Below, piece by piece: positions 27,998 to 34,537 of a stretch of 34,537 bases of DNA. The position numbers and the translations under genes were made by a program. The DNA lies in NCBI GenBank assembly GCA_021739765.1, contig JAIPBD010000033.1, positions 1 to 34,537 of the forward strand. Direction: 5' to 3'. The DNA comes from Melioribacteraceae bacterium. Its GTDB lineage: Bacteria > Bacteroidota > Ignavibacteria > Ignavibacteriales > Melioribacteraceae. A model generated the notes under the pieces. It saw only the letters and a list, made by a program, of their open reading frames with translations. It was not told the origin of the DNA and ran no database searches. Within the stretch, counting starts at the first letter, position 1, and the number at the start of each line of letters is the position of its first letter.

Positions 27998-29971
27998 ATG
28001 GATGAAAAACAAAATATAAATTCAATAAATGTCAGTATGGAACAATTGCTCTCAATTGTCCCAAGCGCCATTTTTACAGTGGACTTAAATAAAAAGGTCA
28101 CTTCGTGGAATAAAATGGCTGAAACAATTACCGGTTACACCCCCGATGAAATGATCGGCAACGAATGTTCATTATTTTCCGGTGAGGCATGTAAAAGTGT
28201 TTGCGGTTTATACGAAGCAACTGAAAAGAAACCACTCACGGAAAAGTTATGCACGATTAAAGCGAAAGACGGGCGACAAATTTTTATATCGAAAAACGTG
28301 GATTTTATCTATGATCAATCCGGAAAAATTGTTGGCGGAATTGAAAGTTTTCAAGATATAACCTCGACTAAAATTTCACAGATTGCACTTCAAAAATCCG
28401 AGAATAAATTCAGACTTATTTGGGAAAACTCTATTGATGGATTTAGAGTAACCGACAAAAACGCCGTTATCCGCGATGTGAATGATGCTTTTTGCAGAAT
28501 GGTACGAAAGGAGAAAGAAGAACTGATCGGCAATAAATTAAACTGTGTTTATTCCAACAAATCTGATGTTGATATTCTTAAAGTTTACCTTGATAGAATA
28601 AACTCAACAACAGCGGTTCCGAGAGAAGAATATTATTTGAGAATGTGGGATGATAGAAGAATTTGGTTTTCCGTTTCAACCATTTCAATTGAATCCGATG
28701 GCGAAACATTGTGGGTTTCCGTTTTCCGGGATATAACCGAATCTAAAAAAACTGAGATTTTACACAAAGTAATTTATGAAATAAGCACCGCTGTTTACGA
28801 ATATAGAGAACTTTACCAGCTCCTTTCAAAAATACGCGATATTTTCGATCAGATAATTGATACGGATAATTTCCTCGTCGCTCTATTTGATGAAGAAACG
28901 GGAATGCTTTCAATTCCTTTTCAAAGCAATACCAAAGAACAATTTATGGAAACCCCGATGGAGGGCACATTCTCCGGATACGTTATTAAAACAAAAGAAT
29001 CTTTATTGATGACCGAAGAAGAATCCTACCAATTAGTTGCGGAGGGTAAAGCAAAATTAGTCGGTGCGCCTGCTAAAATATGGATGGGCGTTCCAATCAA
29101 AGTTTTAGGAAAGGTTTATGGCGTAATTGTAATTCAGGATTACGAAGATGAAAATCGATTCGGTTACGAGGAATTAAATCTGCTTGAATTTGTCTCTGAC
29201 CAAATTGGTGTCGCCATTGAAAGGATTCGATCCCGGGAGGAATTGGAAAAATCTGAAAAAGCTCTTCAAATTTCCAACAGTACAAAAGATAAATTTTTCT
29301 CGATCATTTCACATGATTTAAAAAATCCATTCTTAACGTTAAGAGGATATTTAGAAATTTTATATGAAGATTATAATGACCTCACCGAGGAGGAAATTAA
29401 AAGTCATTTGGCAACTTTATTGAACGTATCCGAGAAGACACTAAACCTACTACAGGATCTTTTGCTTTGGTCACGCTCCCAACAAAATAATCTGGAAATT
29501 AAATTTGAAGAAAATAACCCCGGGGAATTAATAAATGATGCAATTGCTCCATTAACCGATTTCGCTTTGAAAAAGGGGATAAAATTAAATACAATAATCG
29601 AATCAAACTCTAATGTAATTTGTGATTCATTTACTATTAAAACGGTTATCCGCAACTTAGTTAGTAATGCTATAAAATTTTCAAAATCGAATGATACAAT
29701 TACTGTTAAATGTGAAGAATCGACTGATAAATTAACATTTTCAATAAAAGACACCGGTGTAGGAATAGATAAGGAAACAATGAAAAATTTGTTTATTTTG
29801 GGTAAAGCCAGCACTGAAAAGGGAACTTTAGGAGAAGAAGGAACCGGTCTCGGCTTGATACTCTGCAAAGATTTTCTTGAAAAACACAATTGCGAACTTT
29901 CAGCCGGTTCAAAATTGGGTATCGGGACAGAATTCAAGTTTGAGTTAAACAAGGTAAGCCTCGAGCATTAA
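27998..29971 (+). CDS. Soluble PAS-PAS-GAF histidine kinase with Cys-rich PAS
   Basis: A 657-residue cytoplasmic kinase. The first PAS (about 12-124) contains four cysteines in NECSLFSGEACKSVCGLY and KLC, an arrangement also seen before output domains in some sigma-54 regulators and redox or metal-responsive sensors. A second PAS (about 133-249) and a GAF domain (about 255-407, PMEGTFSGYVIKTKESLL, WMGVPIKVLGKVYGVIVIQDY) follow. HisKA has H439 in FSIISHDLKNPFLTLRGYLEI. The ATPase domain has RNLVSNAIKFSKSND, DTGVGIDKE and EGTGLGLILCKDFLEKHN. It lacks a receiver, but both flanking genes start with one, so it could phosphorylate either. The stop codon abuts the next ATG. Confidence 0.92.
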   Translation: MDEKQNINSINVSMEQLLSIVPSAIFTVDLNKKVTSWNKMAETITGYTPDEMIGNECSLFSGEACKSVCGLYEATEKKPLTEKLCTIKAKDGRQIFISKNVDFIYDQSGKIVGGIESFQDITSTKISQIALQKSENKFRLIWENSIDGFRVTDKNAVIRDVNDAFCRMVRKEKEELIGNKLNCVYSNKSDVDILKVYLDRINSTTAVPREEYYLRMWDDRRIWFSVSTISIESDGETLWVSVFRDITESKKTEILHKVIYEISTAVYEYRELYQLLSKIRDIFDQIIDTDNFLVALFDEETGMLSIPFQSNTKEQFMETPMEGTFSGYVIKTKESLLMTEEESYQLVAEGKAKLVGAPAKIWMGVPIKVLGKVYGVIVIQDYEDENRFGYEELNLLEFVSDQIGVAIERIRSREELEKSEKALQISNSTKDKFFSIISHDLKNPFLTLRGYLEILYEDYNDLTEEEIKSHLATLLNVSEKTLNLLQDLLLWSRSQQNNLEIKFEENNPGELINDAIAPLTDFALKKGIKLNTIIESNSNVICDSFTIKTVIRNLVSNAIKFSKSNDTITVKCEESTDKLTFSIKDTGVGIDKETMKNLFILGKASTEKGTLGEEGTGLGLILCKDFLEKHNCELSAGSKLGIGTEFKFELNKVSLEH

Positions 29972-32900
29972 ATGAGCAGCGATTCTTATAAAATATTGTT
30001 GATCGAAGACAACCCGGGCGACGCAAGGTTGATGGGTGAATATTTAGCTGATTGCAATTTTCAATCATATCAACTCATTATTAAAAATGATTTGGCAAGC
30101 GGTATAAAAACCTTAAAACGTGATAAATACAGTTTAGTTTTACTCGACCTTTCTTTGCCCGATTCATCAGGCATTCAAACATTTAAAGATGTAAAAAAAG
30201 TTTCTGATTCGTTACCTATCGTAATTTTAAGCGGGTTACACGACGAAGCCCTTTCTCAAGAAATTGTAAATATGGGTGCGCAGGACTATCTCGTGAAAGG
30301 TTCGTTCGATACTACTCTTTTAGAAAAAACTATTCGTTATTCAATTGAACGAGGCAATTTCAGCTCGAAAATTGTCAGCAGCGAAAAACGACTTAACAAA
30401 ATTTTCGATCATACCGCCGATGGTATAATTGTTTTCGATAAGAAAAAAGTAATAATGTACGCCAATCGTGCCGTTCTAAAATTACTTGGCAAACAAAAGA
30501 ACGAATTAACACACCAAGAATTCAAATATAGATTCGATTTAAAATCTACAGTTGTGGAAGAAATTATTACTCCTAAGGAAAATATTTATGTAGAAATAAG
30601 AACGGTAATTTCCGAATGGGATGATAAAGAAGTTTACATTGCGTCGATGAGAGATATAACGAGAAGATTCAAAGACAGAAAACAAATTGCTCATCTAAAC
30701 AATGTGTTAAAATCAATCCGGAAAATTAACCACCTGATTGTTTCTGAGGAAAACCCACAGAACCTTATTAAATCCGCGTGTGATATTCTTGTTGATAATG
30801 AGAGTTATTCTTCGGCATGGATCATTTTAATTAATCAGGATTTCAAAATAGAATATTCGGCATCCGGGAATATTGATCATAATTTCGAGACTTTAATTAA
30901 ACCCGGTACAGCTTCAGGAATCAATTGTATTAATAAAATGCTCGCGATCGATGATTCCTTACTTAACATTGAAAGAAAAGAAGTCTGTGTCGATTGTCCC
31001 ATTGCTGATCAGTATATATCAGATTTACCGGTGCTGATTAAGATAAAATACCAGAATCAGCTTTTCGGATTTATTAATGTTACAACTCAACCGGAATCCG
31101 CGTTTGATCCTGAGGAACACTCACTTCTAAAAGAAGTTGCCGGAGATATTGGATTCGCACTTCATTCTATATCCATTCAAAAAGAGCAAAGGGACGCCCA
31201 GAGTTTATTAAACCTCCAGGCAAGTACTTTGCAAGCGGCAGCAAATGCAATTGTGATCACTGATATTGAAGGGAATATTTCATGGGTGAATGATGCTTTT
31301 ATAAAATTGACCGGATATTCTGAAGAAGAAATACTGAGTAATAAACCTAGTAAGTTGAAATCTGGTCTTCATCAGCAGAGTTTTTACAAGGACTTATGGG
31401 ATACAATAAAAGCCGGGGAAGTCTGGCATGGTGAAATGTGCAACAGAAAAAAATCCGGTGAGTTATATTTCGAAAATATGACGATTACTCCGGTTAAAAA
31501 TGACGAAAATGAAATCACACACTTTATCGCCATTAAAGAAGATATCACCGAAATCAAGAAACATCGTGAAGAAATTGAAAAATCTAAAATTAGGTTCGAA
31601 TCTCTCTATAACTTAAGACAAATTTTGTCGAAAAATGAGAAAGATCTTATTCAATTTGCGCTTGAAGAAACTGTAAAGATGACCGAAAGCACGGTTGGTT
31701 ATTTTCATTTGTTAAACGAGGATGAGCAATCACTTCAACTCTATATTTGGTCGGACATAGTAAAGGAAATGTGTTCAACTGATATTCCTTCACACTACCC
31801 AATTCAAGAGGCCGGAATTTGGGCAGATTGCGTTAGAGATCGCAAACCCGTAATTCACAATAATTATAAGCAACTCGAAGAAAAAAAAGGTCTTCCTGAA
31901 GGTCATTTCCCGATCTCAAGTCATATGAGCGTTCCGATATTTGAGAAAGATAGAATTGTTGCCATTATCGGTGTAGGAAATAAAAGCAGTGATTATGATT
32001 CTGATGATGCGCGTCAAGTAGAACTTTATATGAGCGAATTGTGGAAGATGGTAACTCAGCAGCGAACCGAATCCAAGTTGAAACAGAGCGAGTCTAAGTT
32101 TGAAGCTATTTATAATGCCGCTAACACCGGGATTGTATTAACCGATCAACATGGAAACATTATTAATTGTAATAAGGCTTTTGCAAAAATAATCGATAAA
32201 CCGCTTGGTAAAATTCTAAATACAAATTATGCCACTCTCCTTGGTGAACAATCAAAAAAAATTAAAGAACTGGTTGGAGATCGAGACGATCCTAACGAAA
32301 AACCTTCGATAAACGTTGATGTTGAATACATAAGACCAAACGGTGAAAAAGTTTGGGGTGAAGTGATTGTCTCCTTAATTCGTAATGAAAATGGGAATAT
32401 ATTAAACTTCGTCGCGATTATTACAGATATAACCGCTCGCAAACTTGCCGATGAAGCCTTGAAGGATAGCGAGGAGAAATTTAGAAGTCTTTATCAAAAC
32501 GCGACTATCGGAATTTATCAAAGTACTCCCGAGGGCGATTTAATAATGGCTAACCCGGCCATGCTTAGTATGCTTGGTTACGAAACTCTTGAAGAGATAA
32601 AAAATATTAAGCTTGAAGATCCGAACGGAATAAATCCGGAGAAACGTGAAGAGTTCAAAAATATAATCTCCGAAGAAGGTATCGTTTACGGATTTATTGA
32701 TAAATGGCAAAGAAAAGACGGTACATTGATAACAATTCAAGAAAGCGCGCGTGTTGTTGTCAGCAAAGATGGCAATCTTTCATATTATGAAGGCGTTGTC
32801 GAGGATATTTCCGAAAGAGTAAAATTGGAAGCCGATCTTATTCAAGCTAAAGAGAAAGCTGAAGTTGGAGAACGAATTAAATCCGAATTTTTGGCGCAAA

Positions 32901-33568
32901 TGTCGCATGAAATCAGAACCCCGATAAATTCTATAATGAGTTTTACTCAATTCCTAAAAGATGAATTTGAGAACCAATTAGATGATGAATCAAAATCAAC
33001 GTTCGAAATAATGGAAATAGCAGGTAAACGAATTACAAGAACGGTTGATCTGGTATTAAATATGGCGGAAATCGAATCGGGAGCTTATGAGCATAAACCG
33101 GTAAAACTGAATATAAAAAGATTGGCGGAATTAATTGTGAATGAATTCAGGCCGATGGCTGACAACAAAAATTTGGAGCTTTACCTCGAATGTGATGTGA
33201 AATCCCCTTTTATTTATGCGGAAGAATACTGCGTAACTCAAATTTTAACCAATCTTGTCGATAACGCGATAAAGTATACCAATGACGGTGGAGTGCTTCT
33301 GATGATTTCACTAAATTCTGAAAATCAAATTGAACTACACGTTAAAGATTCCGGTATTGGGATCTCCGACGATTATTTACCTCATTTATTTGAATCATTT
33401 TCACAAGAAATGCATGGTTACTCAAGGGATTACGACGGAAATGGATTAGGTCTCGCCTTGGTGAAAAAGTATTGTGGTTTTAACGAAGCCAAGATTGATG
33501 TAATTACAGAAAAAGGACGTGGTTCGCAGTTTACGGTTACGTTTACCGCCGAATTACCCGAGGACTAA
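29972..33568 (+). CDS. Receiver-PAS-GAF histidine kinase
   Basis: A 1198-residue soluble kinase. The receiver (about 6-122) has phospho-acceptor D59 in LVLLDLSLPDSSG and YLVKGSF. PAS domains are at about 140-235, 413-530, 703-827 and 833-950. A GAF-like domain at about 240-400 carries the cysteines in KEVCVDCPIADQ. A GAF_2-like domain at about 537-693 contains EAGIWADCVRDRKPVIHNNY and KGLPEGHFP, and closely matches the GAF of the kinase at 12729. HisKA has H979 in QMSHEIRTPINSI. The ATPase domain has TNLVDNAIKYTNDGG, DSGIGISDDYLPHLFESF and DGNGLGLALVKKY. It ends the operon. Its stop codon overlaps that of the convergent gene. The receiver at the front suggests it is controlled by the other kinases. 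Confidence 0.92.
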   Translation: MSSDSYKILLIEDNPGDARLMGEYLADCNFQSYQLIIKNDLASGIKTLKRDKYSLVLLDLSLPDSSGIQTFKDVKKVSDSLPIVILSGLHDEALSQEIVNMGAQDYLVKGSFDTTLLEKTIRYSIERGNFSSKIVSSEKRLNKIFDHTADGIIVFDKKKVIMYANRAVLKLLGKQKNELTHQEFKYRFDLKSTVVEEIITPKENIYVEIRTVISEWDDKEVYIASMRDITRRFKDRKQIAHLNNVLKSIRKINHLIVSEENPQNLIKSACDILVDNESYSSAWIILINQDFKIEYSASGNIDHNFETLIKPGTASGINCINKMLAIDDSLLNIERKEVCVDCPIADQYISDLPVLIKIKYQNQLFGFINVTTQPESAFDPEEHSLLKEVAGDIGFALHSISIQKEQRDAQSLLNLQASTLQAAANAIVITDIEGNISWVNDAFIKLTGYSEEEILSNKPSKLKSGLHQQSFYKDLWDTIKAGEVWHGEMCNRKKSGELYFENMTITPVKNDENEITHFIAIKEDITEIKKHREEIEKSKIRFESLYNLRQILSKNEKDLIQFALEETVKMTESTVGYFHLLNEDEQSLQLYIWSDIVKEMCSTDIPSHYPIQEAGIWADCVRDRKPVIHNNYKQLEEKKGLPEGHFPISSHMSVPIFEKDRIVAIIGVGNKSSDYDSDDARQVELYMSELWKMVTQQRTESKLKQSESKFEAIYNAANTGIVLTDQHGNIINCNKAFAKIIDKPLGKILNTNYATLLGEQSKKIKELVGDRDDPNEKPSINVDVEYIRPNGEKVWGEVIVSLIRNENGNILNFVAIITDITARKLADEALKDSEEKFRSLYQNATIGIYQSTPEGDLIMANPAMLSMLGYETLEEIKNIKLEDPNGINPEKREEFKNIISEEGIVYGFIDKWQRKDGTLITIQESARVVVSKDGNLSYYEGVVEDISERVKLEADLIQAKEKAEVGERIKSEFLAQMSHEIRTPINSIMSFTQFLKDEFENQLDDESKSTFEIMEIAGKRITRTVDLVLNMAEIESGAYEHKPVKLNIKRLAELIVNEFRPMADNKNLELYLECDVKSPFIYAEEYCVTQILTNLVDNAIKYTNDGGVLLMISLNSENQIELHVKDSGIGISDDYLPHLFESFSQEMHGYSRDYDGNGLGLALVKKYCGFNEAKIDVITEKGRGSQFTVTFTAELPED

Positions 33569-34170
33569 GGAACCAACCAATTACTTAACCAATCGTTTCC
33601 TTCTTTCCTGAACAATGCCCGTATATGCCCCCCGGATCGAAGATAAAGCCAATCTATTTTTTCAATTTTAATTGTGACTACCGCAAAGTTTTTTTTGCCC
33701 GATTCACTTTCACCCGAAGTCGGATTTCTTTTACTAAACTTCTCAGGAATAGTTGAAATGGGTTTATCAATTTTTGAGGATGGCGCGTTTTCGGCGAGAT
33801 AACATTTTCTGGAATTGGGCAGCGAATTCAACCACTGTTTTTCGAATAATTCTCCCTTTGTAAATATCTTTGCGTTCCCTTCTATCCTGATCTGTTCGCG
33901 TAATAACCGGCTATAAAACAAACACGAAACCATTGGATTTTCTGCAATTTCCGCAATTTTTCCGCTTCTGATATCTGTATGAAATATGATCTCCCCTTTT
34001 TCTATATCAACTTTACGCAATACCACAGTACGAATTTTAGGCACGGAATTATAGATAGTAGCGAATGAAAAAGTATGAAATTCATGGTTTGCCTTTTCAG
34101 CACCGAGTTTTAACTTTTCGAATAGCTGTGTAATAATTGATTCTTGGTTATAATTTAATTGTGTTGTCAT
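33565..34170 (-). CDS. FMN-binding protein, pyridoxamine-phosphate-oxidase fold (Alr4036-like)
   Basis: A 201-residue protein of the split-barrel flavin-binding fold. Visible are PKIRTVVLRKVD, a flavin-phosphate-contacting segment, followed by GEIIFHTDIRSGKIAEIAENP, CLFYSRLLREQIRIEGNAKI, and a C-terminal IDWLYLRSGGHIRALF. This matches PNPOx-like proteins of the Alr4036 type better than true PdxH, whose substrate-binding C-terminal signature I do not see. The role is therefore a flavin-dependent redox or unknown function, not confirmed vitamin B6 synthesis. It is convergent with the last kinase, and the two stop codons overlap by four bases. There is no sign that it belongs to the signalling cluster. 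Upstream, the minus strand is AT-rich, with weak promoter-like boxes only. Confidence 0.85.
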   Translation of the reverse strand: MTTQLNYNQESIITQLFEKLKLGAEKANHEFHTFSFATIYNSVPKIRTVVLRKVDIEKGEIIFHTDIRSGKIAEIAENPMVSCLFYSRLLREQIRIEGNAKIFTKGELFEKQWLNSLPNSRKCYLAENAPSSKIDKPISTIPEKFSKRNPTSGESESGKKNFAVVTIKIEKIDWLYLRSGGHIRALFRKEGNDWLSNWLVP

Positions 34171-34537
34171 ACCTAAATAACGCTAGATATTAGTATAATA
34201 TTCAATTCTATCGCGAAAGTAGAAATTACAGTTATCGTAGAACAATGTTCGTCAATTTTCAAACAGTTTTTTCCGCATCGTTTTAGATTTTTTTAATTTT
34301 CCATTAATCAATATTATATGTTCACCTAAGTCCAGAGGAACGGCATGTGGGCGGCACAAACATTGTCCAAATTTTCACATCCCACACGCCGCTTCTATGA
34401 AGCTCGTTTTCCAATTCTAATACTAATTCTATAAATATGTCGTGGCTCTGCCACTTTTTGTTTTTGTGCTACATGTAATTTGTAGCATAACAATTCGATT
34501 TTGAATTTTGCTCAATAACCATTCAGTTTAATCAATT
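34171..34537. other. Gene-free right edge
   Basis: This stretch holds the start region of the minus-strand FMN-binding gene (34171-34300) and, from 34330, one palindrome unit of the same type as in the arrays. Beyond 34455 the sequence is AT-rich with nothing recognised. Confidence 0.6.
34330..34454 (+). repeat. Single REP-like palindrome unit
   Basis: It contains an imperfect GTCC-AGA-GGAAC at 34330-34341 followed by GGCATGTGGGC, GCTTC-TAT-GAAGC at 34391-34403 preceded by CACGCC, and GTGGC-TCT-GCCAC at 34442-34454 preceded by ATATGTC and followed by TTTTTG. The order and orientation are those of the right array. It shows that the repeats are dispersed singly as well as in arrays. Confidence 0.85.

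Noticed and set aside
29404-29952. 182-codon minus-strand open frame inside the 27998 kinase
   Set aside because: It lies opposite the HisKA and ATPase coding region, has no recognisable domain, and is explained by codon bias of the true gene. The same holds for the other long antisense frames within the kinases.
33565-34170. pdxH (pyridoxamine 5'-phosphate oxidase proper)
   Set aside because: The fold fits, but the C-terminal substrate-binding signature of PdxH is not seen. A general FMN-binding family call is safer.

Overview
AT-rich bacterial DNA carrying a very dense set of two-component signalling genes, with arrays of short palindromic repeats around a small HUH (Y1) transposase gene. 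The transposase resembles Bacteroidota IS200-like proteins. The CheY-like regulators are of the Rcp1 type and the kinases share the SHDLQEPLR motif. Shine-Dalgarno-like sites (for example AAAGAGG, AAAGGAG) and one TATAAT box are visible, which is unlike typical Bacteroidia promoters. Together this suggests a member of the FCB group outside classical Bacteroidia, perhaps Ignavibacteria-like. The taxonomic guess is inference only.

Layout. (1) 1-2450: a Y1/REP-associated transposase (486-959) inside a left array of palindromic repeats. (2) 2452-10613, + strand: a truncated PAS protein, a 2149-residue soluble kinase with about 13 PAS domains and a NarL/DegS-type kinase core, and an overlapping NarL/FixJ response regulator. 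(3) 10612-12070: a seven-copy AAACGGG tandem repeat, then a right array of four ~264-bp direct repeats built from the same palindromes in the opposite orientation. (4) 12120-12282: a regulatory region with three spaced ACAC-type repeats, a TATAAT box and a decayed palindrome in the presumed 5' UTR. (5) 12283-25623: a receiver-only regulator and four SHDLQEPLR kinases, one soluble with a PocR domain and three membrane-bound, the last three tightly overlapping. (6) 25626-33568: two Rcp1-like single-domain regulators, a kinase C-terminal fragment, and three further kinases, two of which begin with a receiver domain. (7) 33565-34170, - strand: an FMN-binding protein of the pyridoxamine-phosphate-oxidase fold, convergent with the last kinase. 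(8) A last palindrome unit at 34330-34454.

How it works together. The first kinase and the NarL regulator look like a complete sensor-to-transcription pair. The second cluster has many inputs (about 21 PAS domains, several GAF domains, PocR, and three different membrane sensors) but no DNA-binding output of its own. Its regulators are receiver-only, so it probably acts by protein interaction or phosphorelay. Shared PAS and GAF modules and two broken kinase genes show that the cluster grew and decayed by duplication and deletion.

The most unusual signal is the repeat system. Three different hairpins (GTGGC/GCCAC, GTTCC/GGAAC, GCTTC/GAAGC) all follow the same CATGTC-like 5' flank, show compensatory base changes in their stems, and sit beside a transposase of the family known to act on such hairpins.
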